DNA of 64,000 bases from Streptosporangium violaceochromogenes (GCF_014654615.1 NZ_BNBB01000010.1:1-64000), one strand, 5' to 3'. Positions 16,598 through 26,171 are shown, numbered from the stretch's first letter. The notes: generated by a model not told the origin, from the sequence alone. Numbers and translations: made by a program.

Positions 16598-17234
16598 TCG
16601 TTCTCCTCCTCACAACGCGAACCGCCCGGCCACCAGGCCGGCGGGGCTTTCACAAACCGTCCGGCCATCGGATCGGCGGGCTTTTCACAAACCGTTGGGC
16701 CACCAGGTCGGCGAAGCTCCTCCTTCGGGAGACAGCCAGGGCGCGGCATCCGCCCCAGGCCGCGTGGAGGACGGCCCGGCACCTCACGAAGACCCCCGGT
16801 GCCGCCCATCCGCCCCAGGCCGCGTGGAGACGGCCTCCCACGGACGGACAGGGGCTGGTGCGCTCCTCTTGTCGTCCACCGGCGCGGCCCCCGTACCGGC
16901 CGACCGTCACCAGACCGTCGGAAAACGGGGAACCCGCCGGGAAACGAGGAATGAGAAGAGACGGGAAACAAGGAAAGGTGGAATGCCTCCAAACGGTGAC
17001 GGTGAGTTCACGGTGTCGAACGGCCTGACGGAAAAGGGTGGCGGAGCCCAAGGGCCGAAACCCGAGAGTGAGTCAGAAGGTAAGTAACGTACGGGCACAC
17101 CGCAAGAGCGTCGATGCCGCGCGAGCGACGGACGGCGCCATGCCGGACCCCCGGGTGTGAGGACAGACCACCGGGTGTGGGAACCCGTGCGCGATCAGGT
17201 GGCCGGCAAGCCCGAACCGACGGAACGCCGGAAG
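16598..17234. repeat. Repeat-rich spacer between tadB and tadC
   Basis: No credible gene lies in these 637 bases. Three imperfect 35-bp repeats run from 16620 to 16723 (each with the core AAACCGtccGGCCAtc). A 23-bp exact repeat (CATCCGCCCCAGGCCGCGTG plus 3 bases) occurs at 16747-16769 and 16807-16829, period 60. The part from about 16915 to 17000 is purine-rich (runs like GGGAAACGAGGAA) and lower in GC than its surroundings. The spacer interrupts what should be a continuous tad operon. Confidence 0.7.
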
Positions 17235-17939
17235 TCAACCCCGCTGGGCTCGGGTGACCAGGCGGTGTGTCCACCACAGGCCACAGCCGTCGAGAGCAAG
17301 GCCGATGATCAGGCAGAGCAGACCCGCCGGGCTACCGAGCAGAAAGGCAAGCGGGTTCATGCCGAGCCCGGCCGCCATCAACAGCCCGAGCAGCGGCAGA
17401 CCGACCAGAAGGCGAGCGGTGGCGCGTGGACCGGCGAGCTGGGACGCGACGTCCTGACGGTGAGCCTCGGCCTCCCGGAGGGAGCCGGCGACACGATCGA
17501 CGAGAAGCGACAGGCCCGCCCCGGCCGTCATGCCGACCCGCCAGCAGGCGGCCAGTCTCCGGAACGCCTCTCCCCCTCGTTCGGGCGCCACGGCCAGCAG
17601 AGCGGCGGGGATGTCGCCACCGTCTCTCGCCGCCGCGAGCAGGGGCCGTAGGGACACCGGGTCGGGGAAGTCCGAGGCCGCCACCGCTCGGGCGAGGGCC
17701 TCACCGGCCGAGCGTCCGGCGGCTAGTTCGGCCGCGAGCCCCTGACACAGCTCGATCGACGCGGCGCGCCATGCGGCCGTCCGTTTCGCGGCGTGGGAGA
17801 AACCGGTGAACCTCTCACGCGGCGAGCGCGCCTCGGCCCGGGCAGGATGCCCCATCCGCAGTAGACGGGCCGTCCCGGGGGCGGGCCCTGTCCACAACCA
17901 CACCGTCAAGGCGGCAAGAAAAATCGCCGTCACCGTCAT
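17235..17939 (-). CDS. TadB-like pilus assembly protein (type II secretion F fold)
   Basis: The 234-residue protein starts at ATG 17939 behind GGGAGAAG. An N-terminal hydrophobic segment (AIFLAALTVWLW) is followed by a cytosolic T2SSF domain (ELCQGLAAELAAGRSAGEALARAV, then LRPLLAAARDGGDIPAALL). Two C-terminal helices end in LLCLIIGLALDGCGLWW. It is the inner-membrane platform partner of TadC. It sits 192 bases after tadA rather than overlapping it. Shorter than proteobacterial TadB (about 300 residues), but typical of the actinobacterial version. Confidence 0.8.
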   Translation of the reverse strand: MTVTAIFLAALTVWLWTGPAPGTARLLRMGHPARAEARSPRERFTGFSHAAKRTAAWRAASIELCQGLAAELAAGRSAGEALARAVAASDFPDPVSLRPLLAAARDGGDIPAALLAVAPERGGEAFRRLAACWRVGMTAGAGLSLLVDRVAGSLREAEAHRQDVASQLAGPRATARLLVGLPLLGLLMAAGLGMNPLAFLLGSPAGLLCLIIGLALDGCGLWWTHRLVTRAQRG

Positions 17940-18035
17940 CGCACTTCTCCCGGACGGAGAGCCGGAGTGTCCCCCGGCCCGCAACCACACCACCGGAACG
18001 ACCGGGGGGACGGACGGTCGTCACCACCGGCCCCT

Positions 18036-18093
18036 ACCGGGGAGAGCCCGATCTCTCCCGCCGACCCGGGAGAAACCCGATCTCCCCTGCCGG
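18036..18093. repeat. Tandem 29-bp repeat with hairpin potential between tadA and tadB
   Basis: Two imperfect copies (about 18037-18065 and 18065-18093) share CCGGGGAGA-cCCGATCT-CCC. Each can fold on itself (GGGAGAG with CTCTCCC in the first). In the tad transcript they might act as a processing or attenuation element. Confidence 0.5.
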
Positions 18094-18131
18094 CGGCTCC
18101 CCGCGCCAAGTGGTGAGGGCACCGCCGCCTC

Positions 18132-19454
18132 TCACCAGCGATCGGTGAGCCTTTCGGGAGGATCGTGAGCCCTGCCGAGGGACACGCGGTCACCGGGAAG
18201 GGGGTGGCCTCCCCCGGGAGGGGAGGAGAAGGGGGCCGGCGGTTCGCATCGCACGGCCGGGGAGACCGGCGGGAAGGGGACGCCCGGGGCGCGGGCGACG
18301 AGCGCGGGAAAACCCGGGCCCGTGGTCGTCCGGCCGTCCCGCGAGAAGGTGAGGGCAGGCTCGGCGGTGACCAGGCCCGAGGGACGACGGGTCATCATGC
18401 AGATCTCGGCCACGCGGCGGCGCCCGTCGGTGTGGTCACGGGTGAGGTGGATGACGGCGTCCAGGGCGGCGGCGATCTGGCTGTGAACGGCCTCGCGGCT
18501 GAGGCCGGCGGCACAGGCCAGTGCCTCAAGACGAGAGGGAACATCGGCCGCGGTGTTGGCGTGAAGGGTGCCGCAGCCGCCTTCGTGACCGGTGTTCAGG
18601 GCTCCCAGGAGATCGACGACCTCCCCGCCCCTGACCTCACCGACGGCCAGCCGGTCGGGGCGCATGCGCAGAGCCTGCCGTACGAGGTCTCGGAGGTGGA
18701 CGCCGCCGGCCCCTTCGAGGTTGGCGGGGCGGGCCTCCAGCCGCACCACATGGGGATGGGAAGGCCTCAGCTCGGCCGAGTCTTCGACCAGCAGCAGCCG
18801 GTCGCCGGGATCGGCCAGGGACAGCAGGGCCGAGAGCAGAGTGGTCTTTCCCGTGCCCGTGCCGCCGGTGACGAGGAAGGCGAGGCGCGCTCCGATCACA
18901 GCCCTGAGCACCGGGACGGTGCCGGCGCCGATCGTGCCGGCCTGGACCAGGTCGGTGAGGGTGAAGGTGCGGCGCGGCGGCAGACGCAGGGACAGGCAGG
19001 TGCCGCCGGGAGCCACCGGCGGCAGAACCGCGTGGAGCCGGACGCCTCCGGTGAGGCGGGCGTCCACATACGGGCAGGCGTCGTCGAGGCGGCGCCCCGC
19101 GGCCGAGGCCAGACGCTGGGCCAGGCGCCGGACCGCGTCGTCACCGGGGAAGACGATCGACGTCCTGCGCAGCCCTTGGCCGTCGTCGACCCATACCTCG
19201 TCGGGGCCGTTGACCAGGACGTCGGTGACGTCGGGCTCGGCCAGCAGCGGCTCCAAAGGCCCGGCTCCGATCAGGTCGGCGCACAGGACACGGGTCACCG
19301 CCAGCACCTCGGCGTCGCCGAGCACCGCGTGCTCCGCCCTGAGCGCGGTCGCGACGTGCGCGGCGCCGGGCTCGACCCCGGCCCGGGCCAGCCGTACGCG
19401 AACCGCCTCGACCAACTCGGGGGCGACCGCCGTGGTGACACCGGGTCGTTTCAT
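18132..19454 (-). CDS. tadA: TadA/CpaF-type secretion ATPase
   Basis: The 440-residue cytosolic hexameric ATPase powers Tad pilus assembly. It contains the family N-terminal domain (GAGPLEPLLAEPDVTDVLVNGP), Walker A GGTGTGKTTLL near residue 195, LLVEDSAELRP, the Asp/His boxes around ALRMRPDRLAVGEVRGGEV, and GHEGGCGTLHAN near 295. The last 70 residues are Pro/Arg-rich and not part of the fold. The ATG at 19454 overlaps the tadZ stop (ATGA), so the two are translated together. Confidence 0.93.
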   Translation of the reverse strand: MKRPGVTTAVAPELVEAVRVRLARAGVEPGAAHVATALRAEHAVLGDAEVLAVTRVLCADLIGAGPLEPLLAEPDVTDVLVNGPDEVWVDDGQGLRRTSIVFPGDDAVRRLAQRLASAAGRRLDDACPYVDARLTGGVRLHAVLPPVAPGGTCLSLRLPPRRTFTLTDLVQAGTIGAGTVPVLRAVIGARLAFLVTGGTGTGKTTLLSALLSLADPGDRLLLVEDSAELRPSHPHVVRLEARPANLEGAGGVHLRDLVRQALRMRPDRLAVGEVRGGEVVDLLGALNTGHEGGCGTLHANTAADVPSRLEALACAAGLSREAVHSQIAAALDAVIHLTRDHTDGRRRVAEICMMTRRPSGLVTAEPALTFSRDGRTTTGPGFPALVARAPGVPFPPVSPAVRCEPPAPFSSPPGGGHPLPGDRVSLGRAHDPPERLTDRW

Positions 19455-20497
19455 CTTTCTCCTCCGGGAAGCGCGTGCAGGAACGAGGCGCAGAAGCGGC
19501 CGAGAGAGGTGCGCCGGCCGACCGGGGGAAGGTCACCCCGGTTAAGGGCGGCGGTGAGACGGGGCTGGTAGGGGAGGCTGCCCGCGTACGGTACGCGGAG
19601 CGAGGCCGTGACCGCGTCGTCCTCCAGGACGCCGGGGCGCACGACGGCCCGCACCTCGCCGGTGTGTTTGCGCAGCCCGGCGAGCACCTGAGCCGCCGCG
19701 AGCACGCCGCGCACGTCGGCGGTGACGATCAGCAGGGTGGTCGTGGCCCTGCCGAGCGCCTCCACGGCGGCGGGGTCGGGACGGCGGGGCAGGTCGACGA
19801 TCACCAGGTCGAACCCCCGGCGCCCCGCTTCGAGGACGGAGCGCATCGCCTCCGCGGGGATCGCCTCGGCCTCCTCCCGGTGGAAGGAGAGAAGGGTCAG
19901 CTCCGCGAAGGTGGGGAGCGCAGCCTGAAGCGCGGTGAAGCTGACTCTGCCCTCGCGGGCGACCAGATCGGGCCAGCGCGCGCCTTTGGCCGCCTCCTGG
20001 CCGAGCAGCACATCCAGGCCACCCCCCAGTGGGTCGGCGTCGACGAGAAGCGTGCGCAGGGACTGCCGGGAGGCGCTCAACGCCAGTGAGGTGGCCAGAA
20101 CGCTGGCTCCGGCGCCTCCGCGCCCGCCGACGACGCACACCACGTGCCCGGCTCTGGCCGTCGGCTCCACGAGATCGGCGAACTCGCCGACCAGCCGTCG
20201 CTCGGCGGCGGGCAGGTCGAGGACCGCCTGAGCGCCGACCGCGACGCATCTTCGCCACATGTCGGGGTCGTCGGGGGTGCGGGTGACCAGAAGAACGCGG
20301 TGCCTGGGCGGCGGCTCGGTGGCGGCCAGGGCGTCGGCCATGTCACTGCCGACCACGACCAGCGGGGCGCGGTTCCAGTGAGGCCGGGCGTGGGCCGGGG
20401 CGTGGGCGACATCGAGTTCGGCTCCGGCCGCGGCGGCGACGCGGAGCAGGTCGTCGAGCAGATCGTGGTCGTCGGTGACGACCAGAGGGCGGTCCAT
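19451..20497 (-). CDS. TadZ/CpaE-like (Ssd-type) MinD-family ATPase
   Basis: The 348-residue protein has an N-terminal receiver-like region (MDRPLVVTDDHDLLDDLLRV) and a MinD/ParA-type domain beginning VVCVVGGRGGAGASVLA, a deviant Walker A in which the usual Lys is replaced (GGAGAS). LLVDADPLGGGLDVLLG and LVIVDLPRRPDPAA follow. This is the TadZ/CpaE family that positions the pilus; the mycobacterial relative at this locus is annotated Ssd, a septum-site regulator. The ATG at 20497 follows GGGAGG. First gene of the tad operon. Confidence 0.88.
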   Translation of the reverse strand: MDRPLVVTDDHDLLDDLLRVAAAAGAELDVAHAPAHARPHWNRAPLVVVGSDMADALAATEPPPRHRVLLVTRTPDDPDMWRRCVAVGAQAVLDLPAAERRLVGEFADLVEPTARAGHVVCVVGGRGGAGASVLATSLALSASRQSLRTLLVDADPLGGGLDVLLGQEAAKGARWPDLVAREGRVSFTALQAALPTFAELTLLSFHREEAEAIPAEAMRSVLEAGRRGFDLVIVDLPRRPDPAAVEALGRATTTLLIVTADVRGVLAAAQVLAGLRKHTGEVRAVVRPGVLEDDAVTASLRVPYAGSLPYQPRLTAALNRGDLPPVGRRTSLGRFCASFLHALPGGER

Positions 20498-20572
20498 GGG
20501 GTGCCTCCCTGAACGTACGGGAGCACCACTTTCGGCGAGATGACGGCCTCGGCGGGACGGCGAGGGCCTCGC

Positions 20573-20631
20573 TGTGGATAACCGGGGCGTGTCCGTCGCC
20601 ACCTGTGGACAGACGCCACCTGTGGACAGAC
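20573..20631. promoter_or_regulatory. Three DnaA-box-like sites upstream of tadZ, two in a 17-bp tandem repeat
   Basis: TGTGGATAA at 20573-20581 is an exact DnaA-box complement. TGTGGACAG at 20604-20612 and 20621-20629 differs by one base from the actinobacterial consensus. The last two lie in an exact tandem repeat of GCCACCTGTGGACAGAC (20598-20614 and 20615-20631). The cluster is 75-130 bases upstream of the tadZ start, a plausible position for regulation of the operon. Confidence 0.45.
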
Positions 20632-20718
20632 GGCCGCCGCCCCTGCTTCCGGAGGGGAACCAGAAGGGGGGGATCGAGGAGAACGGCCCCGCGCGCAGAC
20701 GGGGTGGGGGAAGAAAGT

Positions 20719-20754
20719 GGCGACCCCCGCCGGGGGGGGAGAGCGGGGGTCGCC
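20719..20754. other. Strong hairpin in the tadZ upstream region
   Basis: A perfect 12-bp stem (20719-20730 with 20743-20754) closes a 12-base, G-rich loop. It is not preceded by a gene in either direction within 200 bases, so it is not an obvious terminator. It may be a leader structure of the tad transcript or part of an untranslated RNA. Confidence 0.5.
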
Positions 20755-20779
20755 AGGCGGTCCGGCCCTGGGGGGGTAG

Positions 20780-21545
20780 AGCCGGTCCCGTATTCGAGAA
20801 AAGTCTTCAAGGGTCAACCGGAGCATGGCAAGGGTAATACGAAGCAACCCCGCGCACTCTCCAGTTTAGGGAGATACCACCTCATGCTGCCCGATCAACG
20901 GGAGTTTCGTCGAGGAGCAATCTCCAATCTCCGCCACTTTTTCCAATGTAACGATTGCGCATCCATGTCTCGATCAATCAACCATGTCCCTAATAGGACC
21001 GTTTTTGATCACTCAGCGTGATCGACTCTCCGGGGCAATCCGATCAATCACCCACCCCATGGGGGGGAATGCAACTTATGGGAACTTTGTCCATGAATGT
21101 CCCTTGATTGGTAAAGGACTTCGCCTGGAGGGGTTCCCATCAGCCTGGATTCGTCGTACAAAGGGTGAACGGACCAGTTGTCCGGGCACGACCACCGGGT
21201 ACCCACGTGCCGCCGAGCCGCGGGAGGCACGCTCGGGGCGGGCTTTGCCCCACCCCGACGACAATCAGGTGCACGCTTGGTAACCCGGTGGAGTCGCGCC
21301 GGCGACGGCGCCCCATTCCAGGGGCGCCGTCCGCTGTGTCGGGAGGTGTCCGCAATCAAGCGTTCCGCCGGTCATCGACCACTCTCCACCACCCCTCTCC
21401 AGGCGACCGGCCCCCGCCCGCCCCCACCACCGGCCGCGCCGGTACGGGCTCCGCGGGCGCCGGCGGCCTCCCTGGGCGGTGTCACGACGGGGGCGGTGTC
21501 ACGGGGCGACGCCACGGGCGATTCCGGCCGGCACGCGCCGCCGGA
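20780..21545. other. Long non-coding region, AT-richer than the rest of the window
   Basis: No reading frame here has credible codon bias. From about 20780 to 21130 the base composition falls towards 50 percent GC. Features seen are GATCAC-TCAGC-GTGATC (21007-21023, an inverted repeat), several GATCAATC repeats (20970-21055), and a GGGG/CCCC palindrome at 21053-21067. From 21180 the sequence returns to high GC without a gene. It could hold an untranslated RNA or the promoter region of the tad operon; neither can be shown. Confidence 0.4.
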
Positions 21546-22319
21546 TCAGCCTCGCTGCATGGCCTCGCAGATCGCCGTGGCCTCACGCACCCCGAGTGTC
21601 ACCGCCAGGGCACAATGCCGTACCCACGTCGCGACCCCGTCGGGGGTCCCGCTCAGGTAGGCCCGCAGCCCCTCCGCGTACGCGGGGCCGCGTTCGAGAT
21701 GCCCCAGTTCCACGGCCGCCAGAGACTTGGGGTCCAGGCCGAACTCCGTCAGGGTCAGCCGCTCCGCCGCCCGGGCCACCACGCCGTCCGCCGACCCGAA
21801 CGGCCGGAGCACGGCCAGCTCGGCGTGCGCGATGGCGGCGAGCACCAGCGCGGGAGCCGTGGAGGACCCGGTGACCAGCCCGACGAGCCCGTCCAGCCTG
21901 GCCACGGTCTCCGCGGGGTCCGGCGCGGGCCCCAGGCCGAGGGGGTCGGGCGCCTCGGCGGAGGTCCGGGGGCGGCCGGGGTCGCCGGTCAGCCCGGCGG
22001 CGGCGAGGGTGTGCAGCCGGGCGAGCACCTGACGGGGGGCGGTGCGCCAGGTCGGGCCGAGACGCCCGAGCTCGGCCGAGACGCGCAGCGCGCCCTGGAC
22101 GACCGGGTCGGCGGATTCGGGGACGGCCTCAAGCGGGACGTCCGCCCCCTCCAGCGCGGCGGAAGCGCGAGCCCCGTGCAGGGCGGATCTCGCCGACACC
22201 TCCGGGCTCCGGCGCCTCAGCACGCGATGTCCGTACAACCGGTCCACAGCCTTGCGCGCGTCGGTGACCGCCTCGGGCACTCCCGGCAGTCCGGCGATCG
22301 TCGCCAATGGGTCGCTCAC
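21546..22319 (-). CDS. Degenerate Fic-like protein next to acs
   Basis: The 257-residue protein starts at GTG 22319 and is mostly helical. It has a Fic-like layout: SALHGARASAALEGADVPLE at about residues 45-64, resembling the inhibitory-helix region, and LAVLRPFGSADGVVARAA, which aligns with the catalytic HPFxxGNGRxxR loop. The catalytic His (L/R instead), Asn and last Arg are changed, so AMP-transfer is unlikely. In Streptomyces a similar gene, usually labelled Fic-family or oxidoreductase, sits next to acs. A TATGGT -10-like box 8 bases before the GTG suggests a (near-)leaderless mRNA. Confidence 0.65.
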   Translation of the reverse strand: MSDPLATIAGLPGVPEAVTDARKAVDRLYGHRVLRRRSPEVSARSALHGARASAALEGADVPLEAVPESADPVVQGALRVSAELGRLGPTWRTAPRQVLARLHTLAAAGLTGDPGRPRTSAEAPDPLGLGPAPDPAETVARLDGLVGLVTGSSTAPALVLAAIAHAELAVLRPFGSADGVVARAAERLTLTEFGLDPKSLAAVELGHLERGPAYAEGLRAYLSGTPDGVATWVRHCALAVTLGVREATAICEAMQRG

Positions 22320-22765
22320 GCTCCCCGACCATAGCGGCCGGTGTGTGAAGCGCCGTTCCGGCCCCCGACCGCGACACACCACCCGGGCGCGTGAGGGGAA
22401 GGCGCGGCGCGCGGGCCGCGAAAGTCCCGCGACAGGCACGCCGCGAATGCGCCCCATCCGGCCGCCGGAGTTACGGACAGGCCGTAAACCGCTCCACAGG
22501 AAGGCTCTTGGATCACCTTCCGGACACTCACCGTAACCGTGACGGCCGCATCCTAAAGGGGCGGGAAATAACATCACCCCCATTCTTTTGGTGCCGAAAG
22601 GGTAATGCTTTCGCAACGCCTGTTAGGTGGTGTTAAGGAGCTTGTGAACCTTATGGTGTGCTATCACCGGTTGGTACGTACCTGTCTAGACCTCTTGTGG
22701 CGGGCGCCTCCGGCCTGGTGAAGTGGGACACGACCAGCCGACCAGAAGTACGTGAGGAGTGTGCA
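22320..22765. other. Divergent intergenic region between the Fic-like gene and acs
   Basis: 446 bases with no credible gene. The acs-proximal part (about 22555-22690) is AT-richer and contains GGTGTTAAGGAGCTTGTGAACC. TTGTGA with a nearby ATCACC at 22641-22668 is a poor Crp-like arrangement. Promoters for both flanking genes must lie here. Confidence 0.4.
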
Positions 22766-24751
22766 GTGGCCCCGGAGACCCCTGGTTCAGAGTCGCGTGA
22801 GACCCAGGAGACGCTGTCGAACCTGTTGCACGAGACCCGGCGGTTCGCCCCTCCCCCCGGCCTGGCCGCCGCCGCGAACGTGACGGCCGACGCCTACACG
22901 GAGGCCCGAGAGGACCGCCTGGCCTTCTGGGAACGGCAGGCCGGCCGGCTGACCTGGTCCAGGCGCTGGGACAGCACCCTTGAGTGGACCCCGCCCTTCG
23001 CCAAGTGGTTCGGCGGCGGGGAGCTGAACGTCGCCTACAACTGCGTCGACCGCCATGTCGAGGCGGGCCTCGGCGACAGGATCGCCTACCACTGGGAGGG
23101 TGAGCCGGAGGGCGACAGCCGTACCATCACCTACTCCGACCTGCGGCGCGAGGTCGCCAAGGCCGCCAACGCGCTACAGGAGCTGGGCGTCGGCAAGGGC
23201 GACAGGGTGGCCGTCTACATGCCGATGATCCCCGAGCTGCCGATCACGATGCTCGCCTGCGCCCGCATTGGCGCGATCCACTCGGTGGTGTTCGGCGGGT
23301 TCTCCACCGCCGCCCTCAGCGGCCGGATCAAGGACGCCGACGCGAAGGTCGTGGTGACCGCCGACGGCGGCTACCGGCGCGGCGCCCCCAGCGCGCTCAA
23401 GCCGACCGTGGACGAGGCGGTGGCCGAGTGCCCCGGTGTCGAGCACGTCCTCGTGGTGAGAAGGACCGGCCAGGACGTGGCGTGGACCGGCAAGGACGTC
23501 TGGTGGCACGACCTGGTGGACGGCCAGCCGGAGACCCATGAGGCCCGGCCCCACGACGCCGAGCATCCGCTCTACATCCTCTACACCAGCGGCACGACCG
23601 GGAAGCCGAAGGGCATCCTGCACACCACCGGCGGCTATCTGACCCAGGTCGCCTACACCCACCACGCGGTGTTCGACCTCAAACCGGACACCGACGTCTT
23701 CTGGTGCACCGCCGACATCGGCTGGGTGACCGGCCACTCCTACATCGTGTACGGCCCGCTCGCCAACGGCACGACCAGCGTCATCTACGAGGGCACCCCG
23801 GACACCCCGCACCGGGGCCGGTTCTGGGAGATCGTGCAGAAGTACGGGGTCACGATCCTCTACACCGCGCCGACGGCCATCCGCACGTTCATGAAGTGGG
23901 GCGACGACATCCCCGCCAAGTACGACATGTCGTCCCTGCGCATCCTCGGCAGCGTCGGCGAGCCGATCAACCCCGAAGCCTACGTCTGGTACCGCGAGCA
24001 CATCGGCGGCGACCGCACCCCGGTCGTGGACACCTGGTGGCAGACCGAGACGGGTGCCATCATGATCAGCCCGCTGCCCGGTGTGACGAGCGCCAAGCCC
24101 GGCGCCGCCATGCGCCCGCTGCCGGGCATCACCGCCGACGTGGTCGACGACCAGGGCAACAACGTCGGCAACGGCGGTGGCGGCTATCTCACGATCCGCG
24201 ACCCGTGGCCGTCCATGCTCCGCACGATCTGGGGCGACGACCAGCGCTACATCGACACCTACTGGTCCCGGTTCGAGGGCATGTACTTCGCGGGCGACGG
24301 TGCCAAGAAGGACGAGGACGGCGACATCTGGCTGCTCGGCCGGGTGGACGACGTCATGCTCGTCTCCGGCCACAACATCTCCACCACCGAGGTCGAGTCG
24401 GCCCTGGTCGCGCACCCGAAGGTCGCCGAGGCGGCCGTGGTCGGCGCGACCGACCCGGTGACCGGCCAGGCGATCGTGTCGTTCGTGATCCTGCGCGGCG
24501 GCGTGGAGGAGGGCGAGGACATCGCCGCCGAGCTCCGCGGTCACGTGGCCAGGACGCTGGGCCCGATCGCCAAGCCCCGCCAGATCCTGGTGGTGCCCGA
24601 GCTCCCGAAGACCCGCTCCGGCAAGATCATGCGACGCCTGCTGCGCGACGTGGCGGAGAACCGCGGCATCGGCGACGTCACCACGCTGGCCGACAGCACG
24701 GTGATGAACCTCATCTCCGAGAAACTGCCCGGTACCAAAGGCGAGGACTAG
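22766..24751 (+). CDS. acsA: Acetyl-CoA synthetase (AMP-forming)
   Basis: This 661-residue enzyme activates acetate to acetyl-CoA through acetyl-AMP. Motifs include the P-loop-like [15 protein letters not shown] near residues 275-289, [14 protein letters not shown], the WWQTETG segment near 428, [14 protein letters not shown] and the C-terminal [13 protein letters not shown], whose Lys is the site of regulatory acetylation. The GTG at 22766 is preceded by GAGGAG at seven bases. A strong terminator follows, so it is transcribed alone. In mycobacteria activity is controlled by a cAMP-dependent acetyltransferase; no such gene is in this window. Confidence 0.97.
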   Translation: MAPETPGSESRETQETLSNLLHETRRFAPPPGLAAAANVTADAYTEAREDRLAFWERQAGRLTWSRRWDSTLEWTPPFAKWFGGGELNVAYNCVDRHVEAGLGDRIAYHWEGEPEGDSRTITYSDLRREVAKAANALQELGVGKGDRVAVYMPMIPELPITMLACARIGAIHSVVFGGFSTAALSGRIKDADAKVVVTADGGYRRGAPSALKPTVDEAVAECPGVEHVLVVRRTGQDVAWTGKDVWWHDLVDGQPETHEARPHDAEHPLYILYTSGTTGKPKGILHTTGGYLTQVAYTHHAVFDLKPDTDVFWCTADIGWVTGHSYIVYGPLANGTTSVIYEGTPDTPHRGRFWEIVQKYGVTILYTAPTAIRTFMKWGDDIPAKYDMSSLRILGSVGEPINPEAYVWYREHIGGDRTPVVDTWWQTETGAIMISPLPGVTSAKPGAAMRPLPGITADVVDDQGNNVGNGGGGYLTIRDPWPSMLRTIWGDDQRYIDTYWSRFEGMYFAGDGAKKDEDGDIWLLGRVDDVMLVSGHNISTTEVESALVAHPKVAEAAVVGATDPVTGQAIVSFVILRGGVEEGEDIAAELRGHVARTLGPIAKPRQILVVPELPKTRSGKIMRRLLRDVAENRGIGDVTTLADSTVMNLISEKLPGTKGED

Positions 24752-24763
24752 CGTCTGCGGAGG

Positions 24764-24801
24764 GGCGCGGATCCCCGGCCTCCGGGGACCGCGCCTTTTT
24801 T
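24764..24801 (+). terminator. Rho-independent terminator after acsA
   Basis: A 14-bp GC-rich stem with a single bulged A (left arm from 24764, right arm ending 24795) and a CCT loop is followed directly by six T. It is the most canonical terminator in the window and lies 12 bases after the acsA stop. Confidence 0.92.
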
Positions 24802-24918
24802 ACCTATAGGTCCGTCCAAAACCTGTTTTGTGCTGCTCTGTAGGCTAGCGATCAGGTGTGCCGGGAAGTCTGGTCGGCCAGTGGGGGAACCGGCCCCCGC
24901 TGTACTCCCGGAGGTTTC

Positions 24919-26145
24919 ATGCGCCGCGTGGCCGAGAAGTGGCCCTTCAGCACGACCGTTCGATACACCCGGCAGCTCGCCGAGGCCCTCAGGGCCGAGA
25001 CCGTGGGCGGGGTCATCATGTTGTTCGCCACGGTCGCCGCCCTGATCTGGGCCAACGTCTCCAACACCTCCTATGAGGCGCTGCGCACGGTGACCTTCGG
25101 CCCGGCCTCCCTTCACCTCAACCTCGAAATGTACAAGTGGGCCCAGAACGGCCTGCTGACGATCTTCTTCTTCGTGGCGGGGATCGAGGTGAAGGAGGAA
25201 TTCGTCCACGGTGAGCTCTCCAACCTCCGCAAGGCCGCGCTGCCCATTCTCGCCGCGCTCGCCGGCATGATCGTCCCCGCGCTGATCTACCTCGTGGTGA
25301 GCTGGGGCGCCCCGGGCGCCGGGCGGGGCTGGGCGATCCCCACCGCGACCGACATCGCCTTCGCGCTCGCCGTGCTCGCCGTGACGGCCAGCGCGATGCC
25401 CGCGGCGCTCCGCGCCTTCCTGCTCACCAGCGCCGTCGTGGACGACCTCGGCGCGATCAGCGTCATCGCCGCCTTCTTCACCCGTCACCTGAACCTTCTG
25501 GCCCTGCTGGCCGGGGTGGCGGTCATCGGCCTGTACGGCCTGCTGCAGGCCCGGCGGGTCCGAGGCGTGGGGATCTACCTTCCGCTCGCCCTCCTCGCGT
25601 GGTACTTCGTCGAGCTCAGCGGCGTCCACGCGACCGTCGCCGGGGTGGCGCTCGGCCTGATGACCCGTGTGCACAGCGGCCCCGGCGAGGACAGCTCCCC
25701 CGCCGAACGGGCCGACCACTACATCCGCCCCCTCTCGGCCGGCGTGGTGGTGCCGGTGTTCGCGTTCCTGTCGGCCGGAGTCCTGCTCAGCGGGGAAAGC
25801 CTCGGCGGGATATTCACCGACCGCGTGGTGCTCGGGGTGGTCCTGGGCCTGGTCGTCGGCAAGTTTCTCGGGGTCTTCGGCGGGGCGTGGCTGGCCGTAC
25901 GGCTCGGCCTGGCGAGACTGTCGGAGGAGCTGCACTGGCGTGACATGGCCGCCGTCTCGATTTTGGCGGGGATCGGGTTCACCGTTTCCCTCCTCATCGG
26001 CGGCCTGGCCTTCGGCGACGATCCGGCCCGGACGAACGCGGTGACCACCGGCGTGCTCGCGGCGAGCCTCACGTCCTCGGTCCTGGCGGCGATCCTGCTC
26101 CGGGTCCGCGTACGCAACCGCGTCACCACGCAGGATGATGGTTGA
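24919..26145 (+). CDS. nhaA: NhaA-type Na+/H+ antiporter
   Basis: This 408-residue, about 11-12-helix protein exchanges Na+ for H+ across the membrane. Family motifs are clear: FFFVAGIEVKEEFVHGEL near residues 86-103, AIPTATDIAFALAVLA near 136-151 with the ion-binding Asp, and SAVVDDLGAISVIA near 172-185 with the essential Asp-Asp pair. The ATG at 24919 follows GGAGG. It begins after the acsA terminator. The next gene starts only 26 bases after its stop, suggesting one transcript through to the DUF309 gene. Confidence 0.95.
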   Translation: MRRVAEKWPFSTTVRYTRQLAEALRAETVGGVIMLFATVAALIWANVSNTSYEALRTVTFGPASLHLNLEMYKWAQNGLLTIFFFVAGIEVKEEFVHGELSNLRKAALPILAALAGMIVPALIYLVVSWGAPGAGRGWAIPTATDIAFALAVLAVTASAMPAALRAFLLTSAVVDDLGAISVIAAFFTRHLNLLALLAGVAVIGLYGLLQARRVRGVGIYLPLALLAWYFVELSGVHATVAGVALGLMTRVHSGPGEDSSPAERADHYIRPLSAGVVVPVFAFLSAGVLLSGESLGGIFTDRVVLGVVLGLVVGKFLGVFGGAWLAVRLGLARLSEELHWRDMAAVSILAGIGFTVSLLIGGLAFGDDPARTNAVTTGVLAASLTSSVLAAILLRVRVRNRVTTQDDG

Positions 26146-26171
26146 CACCGGTGCTCGATAGGAGATCGTTC

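Noticed and set aside
16620..16723. CRISPR-like array of 35-bp repeats
   Set aside because: Three diverged contiguous repeats without unique spacers and no cas genes; it is a tandem repeat, not a CRISPR array.
16594..17051. Frames of about 130 codons in the tadB-tadC spacer
   Set aside because: They translate the repeats into low-complexity peptides and have no start context or family match.
23174..24544. A 456-codon frame opposite acsA
   Set aside because: Shadow frame of acetyl-CoA synthetase; no family features.
24748..26148. A 466-codon frame opposite nhaA
   Set aside because: Shadow frame with charged low-complexity sequence; nhaA on the plus strand has all catalytic motifs.
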